Numbered from the stretch's first letter, positions 45,247 through 54,771 are shown. The stretch: 64,000 bases of DNA from an uncultured Phocaeicola sp. (GCA_948956705.1 CARCZS010000001.1:180094-244093), one strand, 5' to 3'. The notes: generated by a model from the sequence alone, not told the origin. Numbers and translations are program-made.

Positions 45247-45731
45247 ATGGGCAAATTATTGAAATAGAGCTTCCTTTTGAATATCCTAACAATTGGTCTG
45301 TGCTACGTTTGAAAGATATTTGCCAACTAATAGACGGTGAAAAGAGAAACGGGAAGGACATTTGTCTGGATGCAAAATACCTACGTGGAAAATCATCTGC
45401 TACCATTGTAGAGAAAGGAAAATTTGTCTATGCTGGAGACAATATCATTCTTGTGGATGGAGAAAATTCAGGTGAGGTTTTTACTGTTCCACAAGATGGA
45501 TATGTGGGAAGCACATTCAAACAGCTATGGCTTTCTTCGGCTATGTGGAAACCATATATCTTGGCTTTCATCTTGTTCTATAAAGAGGAATTAAGAAATT
45601 CAAAAAGAGGTGCAGCAATTCCGCACCTCAATAAAGAGTTATTCTACAACCTGCTTATTGGTATTCCACCTTTAGCTGAACAGCAACGTATAGCAGAACG
45701 GGTAAATGAATTATCGCAGTTGCTCAAATAG
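45219..45731 (+). pseudogene. Silent hsdS half-cassette with one target-recognition domain
   Basis: An open frame from 45219 to the TAG at 45729-45731 codes for about 170 residues: SKYYERINGQIIEIELPFEY, then a single TRD and the C-terminal LAEQQRIAERVNELSQLLK. There is no ATG; the first usable start is GTG at 45300, after the conserved entry segment. The entry segment matches the start of TRD2 in the expressed hsdS (CAAGTATTATGAG core), so this looks like a spare TRD2 cassette. It runs into the 3' end of the opposite hsdS, overlapping by 21 bp. Confidence 0.75.
45227..45239 (+). repeat. Inversion site IR2, half-cassette copy
   Basis: CAAGTATTATGAG, present inverted at 46296-46308 at the start of TRD2 in the expressed hsdS. 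TATTATGAG is shared with IR1. Confidence 0.6.
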
Positions 45732-47336
45732 TTTTTCTATTTGGGCAACAATGCGATGTTGCTCTGCCAAGGATGGAATTGGCAATAATGCCGTTGATAA
45801 ACGTTCTTTGCCAATGTTATAAAATGCCTGCCCTGATTTATTCGTTATAGATTTCATAAAATCAATCATAAAAGGAGAACTTAAAAGATAGAGAATATAC
45901 TTTGAGAGCCATTGATTTTTCAGATACAAGCGAATGATAAATACGAACCCACCGACAGTTGTGTTTGGCATATCACTATTTACTCTTACCATTTTACCAA
46001 TATTTTCCAAACTTGTAACCGCAGGTGTTAATATGTCATTCTCTTTCAATATAATATCCTCTTTAACTTTATCTTTTGTAAGAAATATATCATCATCTTT
46101 GATTCTCAATTCAAAAGGAGATATATTACCTCCACGCAGAATGCGGACACCCTCTTTTGTTGTAACGGTTTCTTCTTTTTTGAATGTTGCTCCTGTAAAG
46201 ATTGAGCATATATCTTTTAGCCTACACCAACTCCATCCATTAGGCAAATCAAAGGCTATTTCCTCAGTAATTTCTTTGTCACTCTTTCCTACCTGCTCAT
46301 AATACTTGTTATCGTCACCTTTAAAGATAACTGAATCTGTTAAAGCTGACTTTTTTAATTTGCCATCTTTGACAAGTTTTTCTTTCTCGGTTTTAATCTG
46401 TTCAAGCAATTCTTGGGCTGTACCTTCCTCTGCAATCTGTGGAACCAACTTGCCTTGAATAGCCTCCTGCAATATGGATTTTTTTAATAAGTATTGGATT
46501 TCGACATTTAATTGATTTTGTTCTTCTTGTACTTTTGAATACTTTTCTACCAATGGTAAGGCTTCGGACAACTTTAACGAAATACATTTTTGTTCCTTTA
46601 AAGGTGGAATAGGTATCAACAATTTTCTAATAGTCTCCATTGATAGGCTCGGTTGAGCTGTGGATTTCTTGATTGCATTTACTCCTCTTTGTCCACAAGG
46701 ACTCATTAGCGCAAAAACTGCATAATCTAAAGAAATGCTATCATCAAGTGGTTCTATTTTTGCAACATTAGGAGCTAAGTGGTTTTTTCTTTCAGCAGGA
46801 AAAATGCAAGTGTCACCTATACCTGCACCAATAAATGTCATTAACAAACATTTTTTGTTCAAAGCACTTCTTTCTAACTGATTTGACAACATTTCAGAAA
46901 TAGCTTCATTTTTGTTTTCTTCAAAAAATCCCATACGAACATTTTGAGCACGTACTATTGGAATTGGATTAGATGCTGATAGTGCTTCTTTGGTAAAAAA
47001 CTTAGTGTATTCAAATCCAGCTAACTTTGTAACGAAAAAAACATTGCCTATTCGTTCCCATTCCCAGCCCTGCGGTATCTCAAACGGAATCTCTTCATCA
47101 ATACACTTCACCTCACCAGTCGCGAGAAACTTCTCATAATAGGAATTGTCCTCACCACGGTAAATGATTGATTCGTTTTTGTCTTTCTTGATTTTCTTTT
47201 CCTTAATTAGTTTTTCTTTTTCTACTCTGATGCGTTCAAGAAGCATAGATGCAGGTTCGTCATTAGGATCTTGCGGTACAAGTTTCCCCTGTATCGCCCA
47301 CTGAAGTATGCTGTTTTTTAATTGCTTTCCGTTCAT
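45711..47336 (-). CDS. hsdS: Type I restriction specificity subunit, expressed copy
   Basis: The 541-residue protein determines the DNA sequence recognised by the HsdR/HsdM complex. The N-terminal conserved region has SILQWAIQGKLVPQDPND (about 9-26). TRD1 runs about 90-250, a central repeat (SILQEAIQGKLVPQIAEEGT, about 292-311) is followed by TRD2 (about 365-530), and the C-terminal helix ends IEKLFEQLR. Two inversion sites, IR1 (47122-47145) and IR2 (46296-46308), lie exactly at the entries to TRD1 and TRD2. It is the last gene of the six-gene hsd operon, 3 bp after the AIPR gene. Confidence 0.93.
   Translation of the reverse strand: MNGKQLKNSILQWAIQGKLVPQDPNDEPASMLLERIRVEKEKLIKEKKIKKDKNESIIYRGEDNSYYEKFLATGEVKCIDEEIPFEIPQGWEWERIGNVFFVTKLAGFEYTKFFTKEALSASNPIPIVRAQNVRMGFFEENKNEAISEMLSNQLERSALNKKCLLMTFIGAGIGDTCIFPAERKNHLAPNVAKIEPLDDSISLDYAVFALMSPCGQRGVNAIKKSTAQPSLSMETIRKLLIPIPPLKEQKCISLKLSEALPLVEKYSKVQEEQNQLNVEIQYLLKKSILQEAIQGKLVPQIAEEGTAQELLEQIKTEKEKLVKDGKLKKSALTDSVIFKGDDNKYYEQVGKSDKEITEEIAFDLPNGWSWCRLKDICSIFTGATFKKEETVTTKEGVRILRGGNISPFELRIKDDDIFLTKDKVKEDIILKENDILTPAVTSLENIGKMVRVNSDMPNTTVGGFVFIIRLYLKNQWLSKYILYLLSSPFMIDFMKSITNKSGQAFYNIGKERLSTALLPIPSLAEQHRIVAQIEKLFEQLR
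45720..45748. terminator. Hairpin at the convergent hsdS ends
   Basis: TTGCTCAAATAG (45720-45731) pairs with CTATTTGGGCAA (45737-45748), one G-U, loop TTTTT. It covers both stop regions and probably stops transcripts from the hsd operon. Confidence 0.6.
46296..46308 (-). repeat. Inversion site IR2, expressed copy
   Basis: Reverse complement of 45227-45239, placed at the TRD2 entry of the expressed hsdS. Confidence 0.6.
47122..47145 (-). repeat. Inversion site IR1, expressed copy
   Basis: Exact reverse complement of 43848-43871, placed at the TRD1 entry of the expressed hsdS, about 190 bp after its start codon. Inversion between the two would exchange everything downstream of the common N-terminus. 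Confidence 0.8.
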
Positions 47337-47339
47337 TTT

Positions 47340-49124
47340 TTAATCCTCTGCTTGTACTCTATATGAGAAATACTTTGAGTCTATTTTTACTCCATTTTTA
47401 AGTTTGGAATCCATCTCCTTATTCATTGTTGGGAGGAAAGAAAAATAATTCTGAATAGCAGACATAATACCTGCATTGCAACTCTTGTTTTTTACCCAAT
47501 TTTGAGGAATGAAACTTTTATTATTCTGCTCGCAATTGTTTTTTTCTGCCGAAATAGCACTGTTTAAACAGTTTGCCGCAATATTAATTATGCTGTCAAC
47601 AAGATTGTTTTCAGAAGCAACTTTTAAGCACTCACTCGGTGATGGTACATTTGTTTGATTGTTACATTTAGCAAAAACCATTGATATGGCAAAAAGAAGA
47701 TGGTATGGAGCATAAGCCTTCATTGTTAGTAGTTCCTCTTCCAGTCCTAATGGGTTTTCCTGAGTCCATGCATCCATTATTTTTCTCATCCAAAACGATA
47801 GAGCATAAGCATCTTCAGGCAAATAGTCGTTCTTGAACAATGTATTGAAATACTTGTCAAAAATCTTAGTTTCACCATAAGATAAATTAGGTCTTTGCAT
47901 GTACCAAGCTGTAAGATTCTTTCCTAAATATGATAACTCTATGCAGTACTGTTTGTCCTTGTCGGCTGGAATAATTTCACCTCTTTTGGTTGCAAAGAAT
48001 CCATTAGAATATTTTGCTTCGTATGCCTTTTTGAGTTTTAATATCTGCTTACTGTTACTGCGTAAATCTCTTGCCTTTACAGCACTTTGCGTGTTTGTGT
48101 TAATGCTAATAGAATCAGCCCTGTCTCTTTGTGGAATTTCATAAAATCTGAATAGAACATAAGCATCATCACGCTTTCGTACATTCTCACTACAACTTAA
48201 AATAGTATTCAATGATTGACATCCATTTACAACATTCAATCCATAAAGTTTAAACTCACCATTGCCACATTCTTCAATTTTGTTACAAATGGCAGTGATT
48301 CCATTATGAAAAAAGAAGAAGTCACCACATTTATTCGGATCGTTTATGGTTTTCTTGATCTTTTTATTTACGGTATTGTTAATGCCTAAACTCTGTCGTA
48401 CATTTTTCTGGAACAAAGACCCATCTTTAATGCCAGGGAGTTTTATACATTCTTTCAGAGGCATGGCTGCAACTATTACGCTTGTCGCCCCTAATTCTGT
48501 CGTCATATATTTACCAGCTTCAAGCTTGATAGTATGGTTTAAAGTTGGATTCGTTTGTTCAATAACACAACTATAAGCATCTTCCAAACCTTGTTTATCA
48601 ACTACGGAGAATTGTGTACTATAATTCAATTCAGCATCATCTTCCTCTGATAATTTGGTTTGGAATGAATGTATATCATCCATAGCCGCATCCGTAAAGA
48701 TAGATGTTGTTATTAATTCAAAACATACGCAGTAAGAGTCATCTTCTAATGCTGTTGCTATTTCTGATATTTTAGTCTTTAATTTAGAATTAGCATTTTC
48801 CTGTAATTGAGCTAAGTTACTAAACTGGCTCCAAGCAGATATAACTTCTCTCACAGGAGTTGCATCAACAGATTCACCAAGGTAGTATTTCCCTTGTACA
48901 ATATATATTTTTTGCTCGTCTTCATCAATATATACGGCATCAATTTGTTTATCATTGGCTCCGTCTGTGATGGCATCTTTAGCTTGTCTTTGATCCAGAA
49001 GATGTATATTCCGCATATACCACGCAATGAAACGTTGACCATCATTTGGAAAATTATTTTTATAATAATCTTGCGTAATTTCGTTTTTTATGATTTCAAG
49101 TACATTCGCCATAATTATATTCAT
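47340..49124 (-). CDS. AIPR (abortive phage infection) family protein
   Basis: The 594-residue protein matches the AIPR family by the central phrase LYGLNVVNGCQSLNTILSC and the surrounding KKTINDPNKCGDFFFFHNGITAICNK. The N-terminal region holds QIDAVYIDEDEQKIYIVQGKY, a D-x(n)-Q-x-K pattern (Asp62, Gln77, Lys79) as in restriction-like nuclease folds, so a DNA- or RNA-cleaving N-terminus is likely (inference). Family members block phage growth by abortive infection. It follows the Fic gene directly and precedes hsdS by 3 bp. A second start, Met5 at 49112, is equally plausible. Confidence 0.83.
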   Translation of the reverse strand: MNIIMANVLEIIKNEITQDYYKNNFPNDGQRFIAWYMRNIHLLDQRQAKDAITDGANDKQIDAVYIDEDEQKIYIVQGKYYLGESVDATPVREVISAWSQFSNLAQLQENANSKLKTKISEIATALEDDSYCVCFELITTSIFTDAAMDDIHSFQTKLSEEDDAELNYSTQFSVVDKQGLEDAYSCVIEQTNPTLNHTIKLEAGKYMTTELGATSVIVAAMPLKECIKLPGIKDGSLFQKNVRQSLGINNTVNKKIKKTINDPNKCGDFFFFHNGITAICNKIEECGNGEFKLYGLNVVNGCQSLNTILSCSENVRKRDDAYVLFRFYEIPQRDRADSISINTNTQSAVKARDLRSNSKQILKLKKAYEAKYSNGFFATKRGEIIPADKDKQYCIELSYLGKNLTAWYMQRPNLSYGETKIFDKYFNTLFKNDYLPEDAYALSFWMRKIMDAWTQENPLGLEEELLTMKAYAPYHLLFAISMVFAKCNNQTNVPSPSECLKVASENNLVDSIINIAANCLNSAISAEKNNCEQNNKSFIPQNWVKNKSCNAGIMSAIQNYFSFLPTMNKEMDSKLKNGVKIDSKYFSYRVQAED

Positions 49125-49598
49125 TTATTCGTAATCTTCGCTTTGTATTCCTAACTCACCTTTGCTCATGGCATTGGCAATATCTATTTTCAGTTCTTCG
49201 TCATAATCTTTACTGGTCAAAAAGCTATTGACGATGCGTAGCAGCAAATCTTGGTCGATGTTCGATGCTGCCACGTGATAAATGATAGATTCCAATGTAC
49301 GCATACAGATACAAGCGTGCCAATAGTAATTATTTTTGTGTAAGAAGTACGCACCCAAAGTCAGTGCAATACGCTTGTTCCCATCATTGAAGAAGTGCCC
49401 GGAACAAAATCTATACATCAAATAGGTCAGTTTGTCGGCAAAGGTAGGATAGTATAAATCGTTTTGCACAAAATCCAATGTAGCACGAATACCGCCTTCA
49501 TCACGCACTCCTTCAAAGCCACCATCACTGGCATCAATCATTTTGCCATAGATGTTTAGGGCTTCATCGTAATCTATGTAAATAATTTCCTTACTCAT
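49125..49598 (-). CDS. Fic/Doc family protein
   Basis: The 157-residue protein has the Fic-fold active site HFFNDGNKR (68-76), nearest to the Doc version (HxFxDANKR), whose members phosphorylate EF-Tu, rather than the AMPylating HPFxxGNGR type. It overlaps the RhuM-type gene by 8 bp, so the two are made together; the RhuM protein could be its antitoxin or partner. No inhibitory (S/T)xxxE(G/N) helix was spotted. It lies inside a type I restriction operon. Confidence 0.87.
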   Translation of the reverse strand: MSKEIIYIDYDEALNIYGKMIDASDGGFEGVRDEGGIRATLDFVQNDLYYPTFADKLTYLMYRFCSGHFFNDGNKRIALTLGAYFLHKNNYYWHACICMRTLESIIYHVAASNIDQDLLLRIVNSFLTSKDYDEELKIDIANAMSKGELGIQSEDYE

Positions 49599-50607
49599 CC
49601 TCTGCCTGTTTTAAGCGTTTCAGTACATCTTTATTGTCCGCTAAAATACGGTCAAAATCAATAGACTGGTCACCGATGAATCGTTCAAACTCTTCAGGAG
49701 TAACAGCTTGCAGATAGTCTGCAATGTTACCATGATACGCATCCCGGAAACTGAAGTCCCTTGAAGCCATTTTTGTTCTGGCATCATTCAGATAAGGTTT
49801 CTGCATGGGATGTTCGGCAAGTTCGTTTACAATACGCTCCACTTCGTCAATGGTAAGTTTTCTACCACCGTTTTCCTTGAATCGTTCATTGATAGCTGCA
49901 CCCACACCGTTTTCAAAAGAAGAAATAACCAATAAAACCTCTGAATACAGCGTGTGTCGAACATTGTCTTTGGAATCCAACTTCAACACTTCCCGGTATT
50001 CCTTAGCATTCTCCTTGAATACAGCCTTGTATATGAAATCTGTAATTTGAGAATATTTGTATGTGGGATGTCCGTCCACATATTGATTGATGGCAGAAGT
50101 GAGATTTTTACGATAGTTTTCCTCTGTTATTGCGGCAGGAAGGTAATGCACATCCCTGCGGTTGATATATTTTGTTCCTCCACCTGTCTTTTCATTGATG
50201 GTAGTAATCACAAAATCCAAGATAAGGCTACGGACTTTCTTGGCTTTTTCACTCTCTGTAAGTAGCATACCCATATTCAAGAAAGAGCGGAAATTAAACA
50301 GTCCAAGTTGTGTTGTTTTGCTCGCCTCATTAATAAGGTGAGCAAATTCTAACTTAAACTCTTTCAGCTGTTTACCCTTACATAAAATATATCCGTTATG
50401 CTTCAATTCATCAGAATTTGATTGCAGGTAACGATCTATTGTAGATGTGTCAACTTGATAAAAGTCGGCAACCATTTTTTTTGTAAAGCGGTATTCTCCC
50501 TCAAAGAGCATTCCTTCTATATCAAGATGTTCTTGTACTTTACTGACCGCAAAACGATTGTTAAGTACATTCTGCCGTTCTATGTTTGAGATGGTCAAAT
50601 CTTTCAT
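49591..50607 (-). CDS. RhuM-family protein
   Basis: The 338-residue protein has an N-terminal helix-turn-helix-like region (KKMVADFYQVDTSTIDRYL), the RhuM core (FNFRSFLNMGMLLTESEKAKKVRSLILDF, ending near residue 135) and a helical C-terminal half. RhuM proteins are named from a Salmonella pathogenicity island but occur widely next to type I restriction and Fic genes. The biochemical role is unknown. It sits 15 bp after hsdM and overlaps fic, which suggests it controls Fic. Confidence 0.82.
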   Translation of the reverse strand: MKDLTISNIERQNVLNNRFAVSKVQEHLDIEGMLFEGEYRFTKKMVADFYQVDTSTIDRYLQSNSDELKHNGYILCKGKQLKEFKLEFAHLINEASKTTQLGLFNFRSFLNMGMLLTESEKAKKVRSLILDFVITTINEKTGGGTKYINRRDVHYLPAAITEENYRKNLTSAINQYVDGHPTYKYSQITDFIYKAVFKENAKEYREVLKLDSKDNVRHTLYSEVLLVISSFENGVGAAINERFKENGGRKLTIDEVERIVNELAEHPMQKPYLNDARTKMASRDFSFRDAYHGNIADYLQAVTPEEFERFIGDQSIDFDRILADNKDVLKRLKQAEDE

Positions 50608-50622
50608 ATCACTTCACTATTA

Positions 50623-52131
50623 TCAGTTACACGATTTTATGTCTATGCCGAGAATTTTTTGAATCTCAGAAAGGGTTTTGTCTATTTCATGGTCGAGTGC
50701 AGCACGTTTCTCAAAATACTGTTTGAGCAGTTCTGCCGGAGGGAGTATTTCTTCTTCCTCTTTCGGGAACTTGCACTGGTCGAAGTTGCAATCCAAATCA
50801 ATCAACTGTTGGGCAGTGAACACACGGCTCTTTTCTCCCACTTCATCACTGATAATTTCTTTCCTGTCTTTCCACCATTCCTGAATAGGTAGGGTATGCT
50901 CCACCTTCATTGGTTTGGTCTTTGAGAAGTGCTTGTAGTCTTCCGGCATATCCAAGCGATAGAACCATATCTCTTTAGTCTTGAATCCTTCTTCGCAGCC
51001 CTCTGCTTCTTCATTATTAAAGAAAAGAATGTTGGTTGCAATAGAGGTATATGGGGAGAATATCGAGCCCGGTAAACGGATGATGGTATGCAGATTGAAC
51101 TTGCGGAGTAAATTTTCTTTAAGTGCAAGTTTTGCTCCATCCGTACCAAACAAGAAACCATCTGGGATAATCACACCGCATCTACCACCAACTTTGAGGC
51201 GGTACATGATAAGGGCTATGAACAAATCCGCTGTTTCACTTGAACGGTACTGCACCGGGAAATTGCTTTTTACACTATCTTCTGTGCTACCACCATACGG
51301 AGGATTCATACCGATAACATCCACTTTATCGCTTTCCTTGAAATCAGTGATATTTGTTCCAAGCGAATCACAGTTAGCTATATTGGGAGCTTCAATATCA
51401 TGGAGTAACAGATTTGTTATACTCAAAAGATAAGGTAGCGGTTTCCATTCTTGTCCCACGACTGCATTTTGCAGTTTTTCTCCATCTTCGGCAGAACTGA
51501 CGCTCTTACTCATATAATTGAGAGCAGAGGTAAGGAAGCCGCCTGTACCACTGGTGAAGTCACCAAAGGTCTCGCCCAATTTCGGGTCAAGCATCATCAC
51601 GATAAAGTCTGTCAAAGCACGTGGAGTATAGAACTCACCTGCATTGCCTGCTGATTGCAAGTCTTTCAAGATTCCCTCATAAATATCTCCAAATGTGTGG
51701 CGGTCATCAGCATCGTCAAATTCGATTTCATTTACGATGTTGACCACTTGACGCAAAAGCGTTCCATTCTTCATATACTGGTTTAAGTCAGCAAATGTTT
51801 CTAGAACAATGCTTTTGGCTCTTGGTGTATTGGCGTCTATCGGAAGATTCTTTAAAGTAGGGAACAGTTTTTCATTGACAAAAGAGAGCAATGCTTCTCC
51901 TGTTAATGCTTCACCGTCTTTTTCATCTACTGCCCATTTACGCCAACGCAAATCTTCGGGGATGATAGACTTGTAGTTTTCATCTTTGTATTCCCAAGTT
52001 TCTTCCTGAGTGTCATAGACTTTCAAGAAAAACATCCAAGTCATTTGTTCAATTCTCTGTGCGTCACCATTGATACCAGCGTCTTGGCGCATTATATTTT
52101 GGATTCGCTTTATGATGTTGTTTACTGCCAT
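50623..52131 (-). CDS. hsdM: Type I restriction-modification methyltransferase subunit
   Basis: This 502-residue N6-adenine methyltransferase has an N-terminal helical HsdM domain (about 5-130), SAM-binding motif I as DFTSGTGGFL (191-200) and the catalytic NPPY (276-279, MNPPYGG). It methylates the target chosen by HsdS and is needed for restriction too. It starts 2 bp after the hsdR stop in the same transcript. Confidence 0.95.
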   Translation of the reverse strand: MAVNNIIKRIQNIMRQDAGINGDAQRIEQMTWMFFLKVYDTQEETWEYKDENYKSIIPEDLRWRKWAVDEKDGEALTGEALLSFVNEKLFPTLKNLPIDANTPRAKSIVLETFADLNQYMKNGTLLRQVVNIVNEIEFDDADDRHTFGDIYEGILKDLQSAGNAGEFYTPRALTDFIVMMLDPKLGETFGDFTSGTGGFLTSALNYMSKSVSSAEDGEKLQNAVVGQEWKPLPYLLSITNLLLHDIEAPNIANCDSLGTNITDFKESDKVDVIGMNPPYGGSTEDSVKSNFPVQYRSSETADLFIALIMYRLKVGGRCGVIIPDGFLFGTDGAKLALKENLLRKFNLHTIIRLPGSIFSPYTSIATNILFFNNEEAEGCEEGFKTKEIWFYRLDMPEDYKHFSKTKPMKVEHTLPIQEWWKDRKEIISDEVGEKSRVFTAQQLIDLDCNFDQCKFPKEEEEILPPAELLKQYFEKRAALDHEIDKTLSEIQKILGIDIKSCN

Positions 52132-52133
52132 TT

Positions 52134-54458
52134 TTAAGCTGATTTATAAATTTGATATTCTAGTTCTCTGATGGCTTGCTCAAAAGCAACCTTACCGCCA
52201 AATAACTTTATGATTTTTGTTGGTTTTCCTATGCTGTTGAACGGCGGTATCTCCAAAATATTTGCCTTTTCAAAGTCGAGAATACCATTCTCTGCATATT
52301 TGTCAAGAAGAGCCTCCAATACTTCACGGGCTTTACCTTCGTACTTCCCGAAGTAATTACGCTTCTTTACATTGTTTGCTCTCTCTTTCCTTGTTAATGG
52401 CGGTTGGTCAAACGCAACGTGGCATATCACATCAAAGATGTCGGCATCCTTCAATGCCGGATTAGCTTCACGTACAGCATCTATCAGAATAGCATATTCT
52501 TTCAATTCATCCATAATGGCTTGTTTGCGTTCTGCCTCCGTCCACGTTTGGATAAAATCATCCAAAGTTTGGTAATGGCGTAATAATTGCTTTTTAGCAA
52601 ACGACTGAACACTTTCCGTTCTCATCGTCTTGCCATCTTCTCCTAACACTGAAACGATTTCATGGGCAATGCGAATATTCTTACCGCTGATAAGATATTT
52701 CTCACGAGGCTCAGATACTATTGGAATTTCTGGAGCATCTATGATTTTGTAAGGCTTGGGCTTTTTCCCTCCTCCTTTTGGTGGTTCCGGGTCGCCATCA
52801 AATGCTGGATCTTTGAATTTTGCGGTAGCATTGCGGAAATCAAGGATTTCCAAATGCCATTTGCCCTTGTCTTTTCTAAGTCGTGTACCTCGTCCAATGA
52901 TTTGCTTAAATTCAGTCATAGAACCAATTTCTTTGTCTATGACGATTAAACCACAAGTTTTGCAGTCCACTCCTGTAGATAAAAGTTCAGATGTGGTAAC
53001 AATTACAGGATAAGGCTCATCTACACTAATGAAATTGTCCAGTTGTTTCTTACCTTCTTTATCCTCGCCAACAATACGTGTAACATAGTAAGGCGACTTT
53101 TTACATAAATCGCTATTCATATTGATAAGCAGCGTCCGCATTTCGGCAGCTTCCTCAATATCAGAACAGAATACGATTGTCTTTGTCATACGACCAATGT
53201 CATGTAACATTTGGGTTATCCTATGTGCTACTACTTTACGCCTTAACTTGATGGCAAGATCACGACCTATATTCTGTCTTTGATATAGTTTCTGTTCAAT
53301 CTCCTTGCCTAATAAATCTATTTCACCTTCTTCTGGAGTCCATCCTTGTAAATCAATATTAATAAAGTCTGCTGTAACTCTGTATGGAGCTAAGAAACCA
53401 TCTTGAATGCCTTGAAGAAGTGAATAGGTATATACTGGTTCACCGAAATAATCCAAGTTGTTTGCTCCTTCGTCAGCTTTCGGTGTGGCTGTCATACCAA
53501 TTTGGGTAGCCGCACTAAAATATTCCAATACCTTGCGCCATGCGGAATCGTCTTTTGCACTTCCTCTATGACACTCATCGACAATAATTAAATCAAAGAA
53601 ATTTGGCTGCACCTCCAAGAATGGGTCTGGTTTACCCTCTTTCCCGACTAATTGGTGGTATAAAGCCATATACACCTCAAACGCAGAATTAATCTTAGCT
53701 TCTCCTTCTTTAGGTGAGATTATTTTAGTTATTATACCCTGCTTCTTGAAAGGTTTGAAGTCCTGAACCATTGTTTGGTCTATAAGAACATTGCGGTCTG
53801 CAAGATAAAGTATCTTTTTCTTTGCTTTACTCTTATGAAGTTTATGGATAATCTGGAATGCAGTAAAAGTCTTACCAGTACCAGTTGCCATTACTACAAG
53901 GACACGTTGTAGTCCTCTTGCGATAGCTTCTACTGTACGGTCAACTGCTATACGTTGATAATATCTTGGTTCATGGCTATGAGCATCATAGTAGAAAGGT
54001 GTTTCTATTATATTGAGCTCCTCCGATGTGTAGCTTTTGGATTCAAGATAACGGTTATATAGTTCTTCCTCTGTCGGAAAGTCCTCTAACTTAATTTCTG
54101 TTTCTTTCCCCGTGATAAAGTCATGTTCCAAGAACGCATCGCCATTACTGGAGTAGGCAAATTTAAGGTCAAGGATTTGGGCATAATCCATAGCTTGTTG
54201 AATGCCCCCCCCAACCGCATGTTTATTATCTTTAGCTTCAACTACCGCAATGGGCTTACCTTTATGATATAATAGGTAATCCGCTTTTTTGCCCTCCGCT
54301 ACTGAATGTTGATTGCCAATAACAAGTACTCGACCATCTGTAAAATAGTACTCTTCACGCATATTTACACTTACAGCCCAACCTTTTCGTTGGAGCGCAG
54401 GAGTAATGAACAGAGTGCGTATCTCTTGTTCTTTGAGTTCTTTCTTGTTTACTTCCAT
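52134..54458 (-). CDS. hsdR: Type I restriction endonuclease/translocase subunit
   Basis: The 774-residue protein pumps and cleaves unmodified DNA. The PD-(D/E)xK nuclease is at the N-terminus (Asp60; VVEAKD with Glu74 and Lys76). Helicase motifs follow: ATGTGKT (191-197), VDECHRG, GMTATP and QIIGRGTRLR. A helical C-terminal region binds HsdM. It is shorter than the roughly 1000-residue EcoKI-type HsdR but all motifs are present. It is the first gene of the operon hsdR-hsdM-rhuM-fic-AIPR-hsdS. Confidence 0.95.
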   Translation of the reverse strand: MEVNKKELKEQEIRTLFITPALQRKGWAVSVNMREEYYFTDGRVLVIGNQHSVAEGKKADYLLYHKGKPIAVVEAKDNKHAVGGGIQQAMDYAQILDLKFAYSSNGDAFLEHDFITGKETEIKLEDFPTEEELYNRYLESKSYTSEELNIIETPFYYDAHSHEPRYYQRIAVDRTVEAIARGLQRVLVVMATGTGKTFTAFQIIHKLHKSKAKKKILYLADRNVLIDQTMVQDFKPFKKQGIITKIISPKEGEAKINSAFEVYMALYHQLVGKEGKPDPFLEVQPNFFDLIIVDECHRGSAKDDSAWRKVLEYFSAATQIGMTATPKADEGANNLDYFGEPVYTYSLLQGIQDGFLAPYRVTADFINIDLQGWTPEEGEIDLLGKEIEQKLYQRQNIGRDLAIKLRRKVVAHRITQMLHDIGRMTKTIVFCSDIEEAAEMRTLLINMNSDLCKKSPYYVTRIVGEDKEGKKQLDNFISVDEPYPVIVTTSELLSTGVDCKTCGLIVIDKEIGSMTEFKQIIGRGTRLRKDKGKWHLEILDFRNATAKFKDPAFDGDPEPPKGGGKKPKPYKIIDAPEIPIVSEPREKYLISGKNIRIAHEIVSVLGEDGKTMRTESVQSFAKKQLLRHYQTLDDFIQTWTEAERKQAIMDELKEYAILIDAVREANPALKDADIFDVICHVAFDQPPLTRKERANNVKKRNYFGKYEGKAREVLEALLDKYAENGILDFEKANILEIPPFNSIGKPTKIIKLFGGKVAFEQAIRELEYQIYKSA

Positions 54459-54467
54459 GACAATAAA

Positions 54468-54674
54468 TCAGTTATGATTACTGCTGACAATTAGGTCTTT
54501 CACGTCAATATTAAGAACATTGGCTATATCATTAAGCGTTTTAAGGTCTGGCTGAACCGAATTGCTGCACCATTTACTTACAGTACAGTTGGACTTCCCA
54601 ATTTGCTCTGCAAGCCATTTTCCTGTTTTCTGTTGCTCTGCAAGTACCACTTTTAATCTGTTTAAATTAGCCAT
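54468..54674 (-). CDS. Small XRE-family helix-turn-helix regulator
   Basis: From the start at 54674 (MANLNRLKVV) the protein is 68 residues and consists almost only of an XRE HTH (LAEQIGKSNCTVSKWCSNSVQPDLKTLNDIANVL). An ATG at 54695 would add seven residues. It ends 10 bp before hsdR and probably controls the restriction operon, as C-proteins do in other restriction systems; that role is inferred from position. Confidence 0.82.
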   Translation of the reverse strand: MANLNRLKVVLAEQQKTGKWLAEQIGKSNCTVSKWCSNSVQPDLKTLNDIANVLNIDVKDLIVSSNHN

Positions 54675-54771
54675 GAGGTAAAATGTTTTAATCACAGAGC
54701 AAAATTATATAATTTATCCGACATCAGCACTACTTCCTATAATAATTATTATCAGGAAGTGGAAAAGAGGC

